NCBI GenBank assembly: GCA_030680355.1
Contig: JAUXVF010000026.1
Span: 1-64,000 of the forward strand
DNA length: 64,000 bases
Source of the DNA: Caulobacter sp.
GTDB taxonomy: Bacteria; Pseudomonadota; Alphaproteobacteria; Caulobacterales; Caulobacteraceae
Direction of reading: 5' to 3'
Shown: positions 20,974-29,149 of the stretch, in pieces
Layout of the letters: the number at the start of each line of letters is the position of its first letter
Numbering within the stretch: the stretch's first letter is position 1
Translations under genes and position numbers: made by a program
The notes under the pieces: model-generated
Told to the model about the DNA's origin: nothing
Databases searched by the model: none
What the model saw: the letters and a program-made list of their open reading frames with translations, nothing else

Positions 20974-21777
20974 ATGGGCCTGACCTTTGCTCCCTACGAC
21001 CCTAGTGTTTGCTGTCTTTGCGGCTCCAGTGAAGGCCTCACTGGAGAGCACAAGGTAAAGGCGTCGGCCTTGCGCTCAGAATTTGGCAATGAGTCCATGG
21101 TGATCGGGCGTGTGGGCGAGTCGGAAGTGCTACGTGCCGCGCAGGGCCCAAAGTCCAAGAGTTTTCATTTCTCAACTCGTGTCTGCGGTGCCTGCAACAA
21201 TCGCAACACTCAGAAAGCGGACCTTGAATTTGATCGCTTCAATACCTCTGCGAGGGCGTTGTGGGCATCAGGCAAAAGGCCTCGTGTGGCTCTCGACGAG
21301 CCCCGCTATGCCATCGGATCCGCGCCATACCTCAACTTATTCCGTTATTTCGCGAAGCTCCTTTGCTGTCACCTCGCTGAGGTCGGAGCACCCCGGTCGC
21401 TGATTCTCGGGAGATTTGCCGTCGGCCGCTCTTCGAGGAACTGTGTGTGGCTTGCGGTCGACGAAGACTGGACGTTTAAGCAGGCCAGCGCGGAGATCGG
21501 ACCGCATCAGTATGCTGCCCATGGCGGGCTTGTTGTTTATGGGCATGTCCGGACGGGTGAACCTCGCGCTTTCCATTCGACGCTCACGATTGGCGCGGTC
21601 CGTTACGTGTTCTATTGGCAGCTCAACTGGCTAAACCGCTTGGAAATTAAGATGGCGCATCCAGATTTCTACCATTGGTGCCGTGGCAAAGTTGAGGAGG
21701 CGAAACTGATGCCGCTTTCAGAAACAGAGAAGCTCGTTCTTGGTCTGGCCGCGGAGCCCACCAATCAGAGCACCTAG
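20974..21777 (+). CDS. HNH-endonuclease-like zinc-binding protein (accessory)
   Basis: A 267-residue protein with an N-terminal treble-clef pattern. CCLCGSSEGLTGEHKVKASAL (about 13-33) gives C-x2-C followed by the EH pair, and CGACNNRNTQKADLEFDRF (about 72-90) gives the second C-x2-C. This order (C-x2-C, EH, C-x2-CN) is typical of HNH-type proteins, but the last catalytic His/Asn is not obvious. The remainder (about 110-240) is of unknown fold. G+C is clearly lower than in the flanking genes and codon use differs, suggesting horizontal gain between eno and ftsB. Nuclease activity and a defence role are inference only. Confidence 0.6.
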   Translation: MGLTFAPYDPSVCCLCGSSEGLTGEHKVKASALRSEFGNESMVIGRVGESEVLRAAQGPKSKSFHFSTRVCGACNNRNTQKADLEFDRFNTSARALWASGKRPRVALDEPRYAIGSAPYLNLFRYFAKLLCCHLAEVGAPRSLILGRFAVGRSSRNCVWLAVDEDWTFKQASAEIGPHQYAAHGGLVVYGHVRTGEPRAFHSTLTIGAVRYVFYWQLNWLNRLEIKMAHPDFYHWCRGKVEEAKLMPLSETEKLVLGLAAEPTNQST

Positions 21778-21838
21778 TCAACGCCGAGCGGGCTAGGGTG
21801 TCGAACTTCAACGCCCCCTTAACCACGCCCGACCGACA

Positions 21839-22168
21839 GTGCCCGCTGTACCGCCGCCCGGATTCGCCAGCGTGTTCCAACGCCTGCAGCCCCTTCTTCC
21901 GACCGTCGCCCTGGTCGGATTGATCGTCTATTTCGTCTTCCACGGCCTGACCGGGGAGCGCGGTCTGCTGCTCGGTTCGCAGCGGCAGGACATTCTGGCG
22001 GCAAAATCGCGTGAGTTGTCCGAACTTGAGACTCGCAGGGTGGACCTTGAGGCGCGGGCTCGGCTATTACGCGACGGCAGCCTGTCAGCGGACCTTCTTG
22101 AGGAACGCGCGCGGTCGATGCTGGGATTTGCGGACCCGAAAGACTATGTGATCCGCATCAAACCCTAG
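21839..22168 (+). CDS. ftsB: Septum-formation initiator FtsB/DivIC family protein
   Basis: A 109-residue bitopic protein: a short cytoplasmic N-terminus, one membrane span (LLPTVALVGLIVYFVFHGLTG, about 19-39), then a heptad-rich coiled coil (about 50-80; ILAAKSRELSELETRRVDLE). The ending ARSMLGFADPKDYVIRI matches the conserved C-terminus of FtsB/DivIC. Its partner role is to link FtsQ/FtsL and activate septal peptidoglycan synthesis. The start codon is GTG at 21839; a second GTG near 21871 is possible. It is located between the accessory HNH-like gene and pdhA. Confidence 0.88.
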   Translation: MPAVPPPGFASVFQRLQPLLPTVALVGLIVYFVFHGLTGERGLLLGSQRQDILAAKSRELSELETRRVDLEARARLLRDGSLSADLLEERARSMLGFADPKDYVIRIKP

Positions 22169-22243
22169 TCCGGGACGCCGCTTTCGTCCCGGAGCATGGC
22201 GAAAGATGAGCAGGCCGCATGGGACGGACCAGGAGAGAATTTG

Positions 22244-23272
22244 ATGGCGCGGTCGCGTAAGGCGGATTCAGGCTCGGACAAGGGCGATGATACCGGTGTC
22301 AAATCGGCATCCAGAGCCCAGCTTCTGAAATACTATCGCGACATGCTGCTGATCCGGCGGTTCGAGGAACGGGCGGGCCAGCTGTACGGCATGGGTCTGA
22401 TCGGCGGATTCTGCCACCTCTACATCGGCCAGGAAGCCATCGCCGTCGGCATGCAGTCGATCAGCAAGCCCGGCGACCAGAAGATCACCGGCTACCGCGA
22501 CCACGGCCATATGCTGGCCGCCGGCATGGACCCCAATGAGGTCATGGCCGAACTGACCGGCCGGGCCGGCGGCTCGTCCAAGGGCAAGGGCGGCTCGATG
22601 CACATGTTCTCGACGGAGGCGGGCTTCTACGGCGGCCACGGCATCGTCGGGGCCCAGGTCAGCCTCGGCACCGGTCTGGCCCTGGCCGACAAGTACCGCG
22701 ACAACGGCAATGTCAGCTTCACCTATTTCGGCGACGGCGCGGCCAACCAGGGCCAGGTCTACGAGAGCTTCAACATGGCCGAGCTCTGGGACCTGCCGGT
22801 GGTCTATGTGGTCGAGAACAATCAGTACGCCATGGGCACCTCGATCGAGCGGTCGAGCTCGGAGACCCGGCTGCACAAACGCGGCGTGTCGTTCAACATT
22901 CCGGGCGAGGAGGTCGACGGCATGGATGTCGTGGCCGTGGCCGAGGCCGGCGCCCGCGCCGCCCAGCACGCCCGCTCGGGCAAGGGTCCCTACATCCTCG
23001 AGATGAAGACCTATCGCTACCGCGGCCACTCGATGAGCGACCCGGCCAAATACCGCACCAAGGAAGAGGTCGACGAGGTCAAGAAGACCCGCGACCCCAT
23101 TGATCACCTGAAGGAAAAGCTGGCGGCCATCAAGGTCGGTGACGACGAGCTCAAGACCATCGACGCCGAGGTGAAAGCCATCGTCGCCGCCGCCGTCGAG
23201 TTCGCCAGGACCAGCCCGGAGCCCGACCCGTCAGAGCTCTACACCGACGTCTATCTGGAGGCCGCCCAGTGA
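22244..23272 (+). CDS. pdhA: Pyruvate dehydrogenase E1 component, alpha subunit
   Basis: Thiamine-diphosphate-dependent E1 alpha (342 residues), decarboxylating pyruvate in the pyruvate dehydrogenase complex. The ThDP motif is [17 protein letters not shown] with the NNQYAMGTS segment. The phosphorylation-loop-like region [20 protein letters not shown] is present. The start is set at the ATG at 22244 because AGGAGA lies 7 bases before it; an earlier ATG at 22196 would add 16 residues. The stop overlaps the GTG start of pdhB (GTGA), so translation is coupled. Confidence 0.96.
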   Translation: MARSRKADSGSDKGDDTGVKSASRAQLLKYYRDMLLIRRFEERAGQLYGMGLIGGFCHLYIGQEAIAVGMQSISKPGDQKITGYRDHGHMLAAGMDPNEVMAELTGRAGGSSKGKGGSMHMFSTEAGFYGGHGIVGAQVSLGTGLALADKYRDNGNVSFTYFGDGAANQGQVYESFNMAELWDLPVVYVVENNQYAMGTSIERSSSETRLHKRGVSFNIPGEEVDGMDVVAVAEAGARAAQHARSGKGPYILEMKTYRYRGHSMSDPAKYRTKEEVDEVKKTRDPIDHLKEKLAAIKVGDDELKTIDAEVKAIVAAAVEFARTSPEPDPSELYTDVYLEAAQ

Positions 23273-24645
23273 GCGTCGATATCCTGATGCCCGCCCTGTC
23301 CCCGACGATGGAGGAGGGCACCCTCGCCAAATGGCACGTGAAAGCGGGCGATACGGTCAAGGCCGGCGACGTCATCGCCGAGATCGAGACCGACAAGGCG
23401 ACCATGGAGGTCGAAGCCGTCGACGAGGGCGTCATCAGCGCCCTGCTGGTCGAGGCCGGAACCGAGAACGTCAAGGTCAACACTCCGATCGCCCGGCTGG
23501 GCGAGGAGGGTGCGTCCTCCGACACGCCGACCTCGCCGGCTGCTCAGGATGACAAACAGGGTAGCGCTACAAAACCAGCTCAGGCAGAGCAGGCCGCGCC
23601 AGCGGCCGTGTCGAAGCCCGCACCCAAGCCCCTCAACGACCCCGAAATCCCGGCCGGCACGAAGATGGTCCGCATCACCGTGCGCGACGCCCTGCGCGAC
23701 GCCATGGCCGAGGAGATGCGTCGCGACGGCGACGTCTTCCTGATGGGCGAGGAGGTCGCCCAGTATCAGGGCGCCTACAAGGTCTCCCGCGAACTGCTGC
23801 AGGAGTTCGGCGACCGCCGCGTCATCGACACCCCGATCACCGAGCATGGCTTCGCCGGCCTGGGCGTCGGGGCGGCCATGGCGGGCCTGAAACCGATCGT
23901 CGAGTTCATGACCTGGAATTTCGGCATGCAGGCCATCGACCAGATCATCAACTCCGCCGCCAAGACCCTCTACATGTCCGGCGGCCAGATCCGCGCCCAG
24001 ATCGTGTTCCGCGGCCCCAACGGCGCGGCCAGCCGCGTCGGGGCCCAGCACAGCCAGGACTACAGCGCCTGGTACGCCCAGATCCCCGGCCTCAAGGTCA
24101 TCGCGCCCTGGGACGCGGCCGACGCCAAGGGCCTGCTCAAGGCGGCGATCCGCGATCCCAACCCCGTCGTCTTCCTCGAACACGAGATGATGTACGGGAC
24201 TGAGTTCGACATCCCCGATGTCGAGGACTGGGTGGTGCCGATCGGCAAGGCCAAGGTCCGCCGCGAAGGCAAGGACGTGACCATCACCGCTCACAGCCGC
24301 ATGGTCGGCCTGGCCCTGCAGGCCGCCGAAACCCTGGCCGCCGAAGGCATCGAGGCCGAGGTCATCGACCTGCGCACCCTGCGCCCGCTCGACCACGAGA
24401 CCATCCTGGAGAGCGTGCGCAAGACCAACCGCCTGGTCAGCGCCGAGGAAGGCTGGGGCTCGATGGGCGTCGGCGCCGAGATCGTCGCCCGGGTGGTCGA
24501 GCACGCCTTCGACTACCTCGATGCGCCGCCGCTGCGGGTGCATCAGGAAGACGTGCCGCTGCCCTACGCCGCCAACCTCGAAGCCCTGTCACTGCCCGGT
24601 CCGGACAAGATTGTCGCGGCGGTGAAGGCGGTTTGTTACCGGTGA
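23269..24645 (+). CDS. pdhB: Pyruvate dehydrogenase E1 component, beta subunit, with N-terminal lipoyl domain
   Basis: 458 residues. An N-terminal lipoyl domain (about 1-80) has the lipoylated lysine in [11 protein letters not shown]. It is joined by an Ala/Pro-rich linker (about 81-124) to the transketolase-like E1 beta domain ([20 protein letters not shown], then [20 protein letters not shown]). The lipoyl-E1beta arrangement is known from alphaproteobacteria. Unusually, linker residues about 81-118 are encoded by a copy of the palindromic element found between genes in this window. The lipoyl domain is nearly identical to that of pdhC, evidence of an internal duplication. The start is GTG, overlapping the pdhA stop. 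Confidence 0.96.
   Translation: MSVDILMPALSPTMEEGTLAKWHVKAGDTVKAGDVIAEIETDKATMEVEAVDEGVISALLVEAGTENVKVNTPIARLGEEGASSDTPTSPAAQDDKQGSATKPAQAEQAAPAAVSKPAPKPLNDPEIPAGTKMVRITVRDALRDAMAEEMRRDGDVFLMGEEVAQYQGAYKVSRELLQEFGDRRVIDTPITEHGFAGLGVGAAMAGLKPIVEFMTWNFGMQAIDQIINSAAKTLYMSGGQIRAQIVFRGPNGAASRVGAQHSQDYSAWYAQIPGLKVIAPWDAADAKGLLKAAIRDPNPVVFLEHEMMYGTEFDIPDVEDWVVPIGKAKVRREGKDVTITAHSRMVGLALQAAETLAAEGIEAEVIDLRTLRPLDHETILESVRKTNRLVSAEEGWGSMGVGAEIVARVVEHAFDYLDAPPLRVHQEDVPLPYAANLEALSLPGPDKIVAAVKAVCYR
23510..23622 (+). repeat. Palindromic element within pdhB, translated in frame
   Basis: Left arm 23510-23553 (GTGCGTCCTCCGACACGCCG to CTGCTCAGGATGAC) matches intergenic copy 1 closely. Right arm 23584-23622 contains GAGCAGGCCGC and GCGGCCGTGTCGAAG, the same order as the inverted arm of copy 1, with tip GGCCGC-gcca-GCGGCC. 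The 113-base span keeps the frame, encoding [13 protein letters not shown] and later [12 protein letters not shown] in the interdomain linker. Confidence 0.75.
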
Positions 24646-24983
24646 TGCGCTGGATCGCTACCGCTCTTGGGGTCGCGCTGGCGCTGAGTCTGGCAGCGTT
24701 GGCCTATGTCATCTTGGATGCGGGCCATCTGCAATCCGACATGTCCTCGACTGTGCGCTATCAGGAGGCGGAAATTGGCGCTCTTCGCGATCTCGCTCTG
24801 CGCCTTCAGGCGGGCGAGAATGCCAAGGCGGCCGTAGTTGCGGCCGGCAAGGAAGAGGCCTTCGAGAAAGAGGGTTGGTTGGTGGCCGGTCCACTGACGG
24901 CCCGGTTCCACGAAGGTCGGTTGGCGGCGATCTGCGGCTCGGTGAGCGTGGACTCTGATCCATGCACCAGGGTCTCGCGATGA
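24645..24983 (+). CDS. Small membrane-anchored hypothetical protein inside the pdh operon
   Basis: A 112-residue protein. Its ATG overlaps the pdhB stop (TGATG) and its stop overlaps the next start (ATGA), so it is translated as part of the operon. One N-terminal hydrophobic segment (WIATALGVALALSLAALAYVIL, about 3-24) may be an anchor or uncleaved signal. The rest is helical and charged (ALRDLALRLQAGENAKAAVV), with two Cys near the end. I recognise no family. It and the following GFA-family gene split pdhB from pdhC, which are normally adjacent. Confidence 0.65.
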   Translation: MRWIATALGVALALSLAALAYVILDAGHLQSDMSSTVRYQEAEIGALRDLALRLQAGENAKAAVVAAGKEEAFEKEGWLVAGPLTARFHEGRLAAICGSVSVDSDPCTRVSR

Positions 24984-25381
24984 CAGCCGCCGCCCAAACC
25001 CACACCGGCGGCTGCCACTGCGGCGCGGTGCGGTTCGAGGCCGATCTGCCGGCCGTGGTCGAGGCCCAGGCCTGCAACTGCTCGATGTGCGAGAAGGTCG
25101 GCTTCATTCACGTCATCGTGCCGGAAAACCGCTTCCGGTTGACCGCCGGGGCCGACCAGATCACCACCTACAGCTTCAACACCGGCGTCGCGCAGCACAC
25201 CTTCTGCAAGGTCTGCGGCGTGAAGAGCTTCTACCGGCCCCGTTCCAACCCGGACGGCTGGTCGGTCAACGCCCGCTGCCTCGACACCACCGAGGGCCTT
25301 GATCTGCGCATCGAAGCCTTCGACGGCCAGAACTGGGAGGTCCACGCGGCCGCCCTGGCGCATCTCAGTAAGGAAGACTGA
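24980..25381 (+). CDS. GFA-family zinc-binding protein
   Basis: A 133-residue protein of the GFA (glutathione-dependent formaldehyde-activating enzyme/CENP-V) fold. Zinc ligands are visible in GGCHCGAVRFEADLP (about 10-24), NCSMCEKVGF (about 33-42) and FCKVCGVKSFYRPRSNPDGW (about 75-94). Family members bind zinc through these Cys pairs; most have no proven activity and the formaldehyde role is disputed. It lies within the pdh operon, ATGA-coupled to the gene before it and directly abutting pdhC (TGA then ATG). The longer frame starting at 24962 is less likely. Confidence 0.85.
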   Translation: MTAAAQTHTGGCHCGAVRFEADLPAVVEAQACNCSMCEKVGFIHVIVPENRFRLTAGADQITTYSFNTGVAQHTFCKVCGVKSFYRPRSNPDGWSVNARCLDTTEGLDLRIEAFDGQNWEVHAAALAHLSKED

Positions 25382-26665
25382 ATGTCCATCGAGATCCTCA
25401 TGCCCGCCCTGTCCCCGACCATGGAGGAGGGGACGCTGGCCAAATGGCACGTCAAGGCCGGCGACACGGTCCAGGCCGGCGACGTCATCGCCGAGATCGA
25501 AACCGACAAGGCGACCATGGAGGTCGAGGCCGTCGACGAGGGCGTCATCGAGGCCCTGCTGGTTGAGGCTGGAACCGAGAACGTCAAGGTCAACGCGGTG
25601 ATCGCCCGGCTGAGCGGGGAGGGTGAGGTCGCCGCCCCGGCGGCTCAGGAGGACAAGAAAAGCGAGCCGTCAAAATCCAGTCAGCCTGAGCAGGCCGCGC
25701 CAGCGGCCGTGTCGAAGGCCGCACCAGCGGCGACGCCCGCCCCCAAATCCGCCGACGGCGAGCGCGTGTTCGCCTCGCCGCTGGCCCGCCGGCTGGCCCA
25801 GGCCGCCGGGCTTGATCTGAAGACCATCCAGGGCTCCGGCCCGCATGGCCGGGTGATCAAGGCCGACATCGAGGCCGCCCGCGGCAAGGCCCCCGCCGCC
25901 GCTCCGGCGTCATCGGGCGCCGCCGCCCCCGCCCGTCAGGCCCAGAGCCTCGAGCAACAGGGCATCCCCGCCGGCAGCTACGACCTGATCCCGCTCGACG
26001 GCATGCGCAAGACCATCGCCCGGCGGATGACCGACAGCTTCCGCGACGTGCCGCACTTCCCGCTGACCATCGATCTGGAGATCGACGGCCTCTTGGCCGC
26101 GCGGGCGAAGATCAACGCCATGCTCGAGAAGGACGGCGTCAAGGTCAGCGTCAACGACCTGGTGATCAAGGCCGTGGCCGTGGCGCTGAAACGCGTGCCC
26201 GAGGCCAACGCCAGCTATTCGCCCGACGGCATCGCCATGCACCACCATGCGGACATCGCCATGGCCGTCTCCATCGACGGCGGGGGACTGATCACCCCGA
26301 TCATCCGCGCCGCCGAGACCAAGGGCCTGGCGCAGATCGCCACCGAGGCCAAGGATCTGGCCGCCCGCGCCCGCGCCAAGAAGCTCAAGCCCGAGGAATT
26401 CCAGGGCGGCACCTTCTCGGTCTCCAACATGGGCATGATGGGCATCAAGTCGTTCGCCTCGATCATCAACGAGCCCCAGGCCTGTATCCTCAGCGTCGGC
26501 GCCGGCGAGCCGCGGCCGGTCGTGAAGAACGGCGCCCTGGCCATCGCCACGGTGATGACCGTGACCCTGACCTGCGATCACCGGGTGGTCGACGGCGCCA
26601 TCGGGGCCCGCTTCCTTAGCGCCTTCAAGGCGATGATCGAAGATCCCCTGACGATGATTGTTTGA
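25382..26665 (+). CDS. pdhC: Dihydrolipoyllysine acetyltransferase (E2 of pyruvate dehydrogenase)
   Basis: 427 residues. The layout is a lipoyl domain (about 1-80; lysine in [11 protein letters not shown]), a linker (about 81-130), the E1/E3-binding domain ([18 protein letters not shown] to [11 protein letters not shown], about 131-170), a second linker, and the catalytic core (about 200-427). Catalytic His400 and Asp404 lie in [13 protein letters not shown]. It transfers acetyl groups to CoA at the centre of the complex. The first linker contains the same repeat-derived stretch as PdhB ([10 protein letters not shown]). Confidence 0.97.
   Translation: MSIEILMPALSPTMEEGTLAKWHVKAGDTVQAGDVIAEIETDKATMEVEAVDEGVIEALLVEAGTENVKVNAVIARLSGEGEVAAPAAQEDKKSEPSKSSQPEQAAPAAVSKAAPAATPAPKSADGERVFASPLARRLAQAAGLDLKTIQGSGPHGRVIKADIEAARGKAPAAAPASSGAAAPARQAQSLEQQGIPAGSYDLIPLDGMRKTIARRMTDSFRDVPHFPLTIDLEIDGLLAARAKINAMLEKDGVKVSVNDLVIKAVAVALKRVPEANASYSPDGIAMHHHADIAMAVSIDGGGLITPIIRAAETKGLAQIATEAKDLAARARAKKLKPEEFQGGTFSVSNMGMMGIKSFASIINEPQACILSVGAGEPRPVVKNGALAIATVMTVTLTCDHRVVDGAIGARFLSAFKAMIEDPLTMIV
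25623..25723 (+). repeat. Degenerate palindromic element within pdhC, translated in frame
   Basis: The right arm 25685-25723 (CCTGAGCAGGCCGCG to GCGGCCGTGTCGAAG) differs at about one base from the pdhB copy over 38 bases and resembles intergenic right arms. The left arm 25623-25654 is eroded, leaving GCGGCTCAGGAGGAC. The span lies at the same linker position as in pdhB (residues about 81-114), so one insertion before the lipoyl-domain duplication explains both. Confidence 0.65.
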
Positions 26666-26675
26666 GGCTGACCTG

Positions 26676-28076
26676 ATGGATTTCGACGTCATCATCATCG
26701 GTTCGGGCCCGGGCGGCTACGTGACCGCCATCCGCGCCAGCCAGCTGGGCCTGAAGACGGCCATCGTCGAGCGGGCGGAGCTGGGCGGCATCTGCCTCAA
26801 CTGGGGCTGTATCCCGACCAAGGCCCTGCTCAAGAGCGGCGAGGTCTATGAACAGCTGAGCCATCTGGGCGACTACGGCCTGTCGGTCAGCGGCGCGGCC
26901 TTCGACTTCGCAAAGATCATCGAACGCTCGCGCGGCGTGGCGGCGACGATGAACAAGGGCGTCGCCTTCCTGATGAAGAAGCACAAGATCGAGGTCATCG
27001 CCGGCGAGGCCAGGCTGGAGAAGGGTTCGCCCGCGCCCAAGGTGGTCGTGGCCCTGACCGCCGGCGGCGCCCGCACGGTGACCGCCAAACACGTCATCCT
27101 GGCCACCGGCGCCCGCGCCCGCGAGATCCCGACCGTGGGTCTGACCAGCGACGGCGACCGGGTCTGGACCTATCGCGACGCCCTGGCCCCCAAGGCCCAG
27201 CCCAAGACCCTGATCGTCATCGGCTCGGGCGCCATCGGCATCGAGTTCGCCAGCTTCTACCGCGCCCTGGGCTCGGAGGTGACGGTGATCGAGGCGGTCG
27301 ACCGCATCCTGCCCGTCGAGGACGAGGAGGTCTCCAAGGCCGCCAAACGCGCCTTCGAAAAACGCGGCATCAAATTCCGCGTCGGGGCCAAGGTGACCAA
27401 GCTCAGCAAGAGCAAGTCCGGCGTCTCGGTGGCGCTGGAGGTCGGCGGCAAGGCCGAGACCCTCGAAGCCGAGGTCGCCATCGTCGCCGTCGGCATCACC
27501 GGCAATGTCGAGAACCTCGGCCTCGAGGCCCTCGGCGCCAAGGTCGACCGCGGCCATATGGTCACCGACAGCCACAGCCAGACCAACGTCCCTGGCCTCT
27601 ACGCCATCGGCGACGTCGCCGGCCCGCCCTGGCTGGCCCACAAGGCCAGCCACGAAGGCGTTCACTGCATCGAGCATATCGCTGGGCTCAAGCCCGCCAA
27701 CCTGACCGCCCCGATCCCCGGCTGCACCTACGCCAATCCGCAGGTGGCCTCGATCGGCCTGACCGAGGCGGCGGCCAAGGCGGCCGGCCATGAGGTGCGC
27801 GCCGGTCGCTTCCCCTTCAAGGTCAACGGCAAGGCGGTGGCCGCCGGCGAGACCGAGGGCTTCGTCAAGACGGTGTTCGACGGCAAGACCGGGGCCCTGC
27901 TGGGCACCCATATGATCGGCCATGAGGTCACCGAGATGATCCAGGGCTTCGGCGTCGCCATCACCCTCGAGGCGACCGAGGAAGACCTGATGGCCACCGT
28001 CTACGCCCACCCGACCATGAGCGAGGCGATGCACGAGGCGGTACTCGACGCCTATGGCAAAGTGCTGCATCTCTAG
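26676..28076 (+). CDS. lpdA: Dihydrolipoyl dehydrogenase (E3)
   Basis: Flavoprotein disulfide reductase of 466 residues that reoxidises lipoamide with NAD. The FAD-binding fold opens MDFDVIIIGSGPGGYVTAI. The redox disulfide is in GGICLNWGCIPTKALL. The NAD-binding GSGAIGIEFASFYRALG and FAD motif GLYAIGDVAGPPWLAHKA follow. The C-terminal His-Glu pair lies in AHPTMSEAMHEAVLDAY. The start ATG at 26676 is preceded by GAGG. It ends the pdh operon. A second, partial copy of its last codons lies about 1 kb downstream (29050-29106). Confidence 0.96.
   Translation: MDFDVIIIGSGPGGYVTAIRASQLGLKTAIVERAELGGICLNWGCIPTKALLKSGEVYEQLSHLGDYGLSVSGAAFDFAKIIERSRGVAATMNKGVAFLMKKHKIEVIAGEARLEKGSPAPKVVVALTAGGARTVTAKHVILATGARAREIPTVGLTSDGDRVWTYRDALAPKAQPKTLIVIGSGAIGIEFASFYRALGSEVTVIEAVDRILPVEDEEVSKAAKRAFEKRGIKFRVGAKVTKLSKSKSGVSVALEVGGKAETLEAEVAIVAVGITGNVENLGLEALGAKVDRGHMVTDSHSQTNVPGLYAIGDVAGPPWLAHKASHEGVHCIEHIAGLKPANLTAPIPGCTYANPQVASIGLTEAAAKAAGHEVRAGRFPFKVNGKAVAAGETEGFVKTVFDGKTGALLGTHMIGHEVTEMIQGFGVAITLEATEEDLMATVYAHPTMSEAMHEAVLDAYGKVLHL
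28031..28049 (+). repeat. Direct repeat (left) inside the 3' end of lpdA
   Basis: GCACGAGGCGGTACTCGAC recurs at 29061-29079 with one mismatch. The two copies flank about 1 kb of low-GC DNA. This is the arrangement left when an element recombines into the 3' end of a gene and restores that end. Confidence 0.65.
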
Positions 28077-28177
28077 TCGTACGGTCCTCAGTGCTGCGGA
28101 GAACGTGTGGTCTGCTCAGTCTGAAACAGGGGTTCATACAGCTTGAAATTGAGACCTGGCGTGGGCACTACTGCTTG

Positions 28178-28984
28178 ATGGAAAGCAAGTTGCCAACGAC
28201 GGTGAGGGGCTGGGCACTCTGCGCTACCGCTGGCGTTTGGGGCGCATTCGCCGCCGTATACCTCGTCCCCTTCTCAATTGCCTTTCTCACTGAGCTTGGA
28301 GCATTCGATAAACCGTCCGCGCGATTTCAGACTTTCATTGGATTCTTTGCGAGCCTAGGTGGGCTGACATGGTTCCCTTGGGTCGCTGGCGGGCTCCTTG
28401 GTCTCGTGACGGGCTTTGCTGTTGGGCTTTGGTTCGACTTGTGGAGCCGCCGGGCCATGTGGAAGGCGGGAGCGTCAGGCGCAGATGGACAGACAGGCTC
28501 ATTTCCTGAGCGCAGTGAACTGTTACCAAGCCGAAACTCCGGCCCGGACATCTACGCAATGCCGGTTGGCAGTGACTTGAGATCGTACTTGTTAGGAAAA
28601 ATAAGCGATGCCAAAATTAGGGTAAAGATCCAGAACGTTGGGAATGCGCCTGCCCGGATATTGCAATTTTATTGCTCGATAACGATTGACAATAGAATCG
28701 CAACCATCTCCCACTCCCAGCACGCGTGCGATGTTAAAGAATATGCGGTCGAACCTGGGGGCGCTTCTGAGGTTACGGTAGATGTCCAGAGTTCCCTACA
28801 GCCCACGCCGGGGATGGTCGAAAATTTCAATCGCAACTTCCTCCTGATCTACTTTCGGACATTTGTTCGCTACGCGGACAATGGTGGCAATGAGTTCAAC
28901 AGCGCTGCGACATGGAGGCTATTCCCTGAGGGAAGCCCCGATGAGCTCAAACGTGTAGATTTTGAAGGTGACTGCCATTCCTAG
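28178..28984 (+). CDS. Two-span membrane protein of unknown function (accessory, low GC)
   Basis: 268 residues from the ATG at 28178 (a GTG at 28091 would add 29). Two membrane segments are visible: GWALCATAGVWGAFAAVYLV (about 10-29) and LGGLTWFPWVAGGLLGLVTG (about 61-80), the second followed by FAVGLWFDLWSRR. The C-terminal half is soluble and beta-rich (AKIRVKIQNVGNAPARILQF, ITIDNRIATIS), suggesting an Ig-like or sandwich fold. No family is recognised. G+C is near 50%, far below the neighbours. It lies between lpdA and a duplicated lpdA tail, so it was probably acquired horizontally. Confidence 0.65.
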   Translation: MESKLPTTVRGWALCATAGVWGAFAAVYLVPFSIAFLTELGAFDKPSARFQTFIGFFASLGGLTWFPWVAGGLLGLVTGFAVGLWFDLWSRRAMWKAGASGADGQTGSFPERSELLPSRNSGPDIYAMPVGSDLRSYLLGKISDAKIRVKIQNVGNAPARILQFYCSITIDNRIATISHSQHACDVKEYAVEPGGASEVTVDVQSSLQPTPGMVENFNRNFLLIYFRTFVRYADNGGNEFNSAATWRLFPEGSPDELKRVDFEGDCHS

Positions 28985-29049
28985 GCGCATGATGAGTCGA
29001 ATTGATCTTGGTGCGGCGCGCGCTCAAGGCGTTGTCACTGAAGCCTAGT

Positions 29050-29106
29050 CACCCAACCACGCACGAGGCGGTGCTCGACCGTTTTAATCGCGTTCTCCAC
29101 CTCTAA
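29050..29106 (+). pseudogene. Remnant of a second lpdA 3' end
   Basis: Translates as [18 protein letters not shown] and stop, compared with HPTMSEAMHEAVLDAYGKVLHL and stop at the end of lpdA. A 12-base gap accounts for the missing MSEA-like codons. The fragment has no start and only about 19 codons. It marks the right side of the low-GC insertion between lpdA and gatB and is best read as the displaced original (or a donor) end of lpdA. Confidence 0.7.
29061..29079 (+). repeat. Direct repeat (right) in the lpdA remnant
   Basis: GCACGAGGCGGTGCTCGAC, one mismatch from 28031-28049. Together they bracket the accessory gene at 28178-28984. No integrase gene is visible between them. Confidence 0.65.
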
Positions 29107-29149
29107 TCGGCTCTCCCGCCCGCGCGGGGAGCGGTGTATAGCGCTGCCC

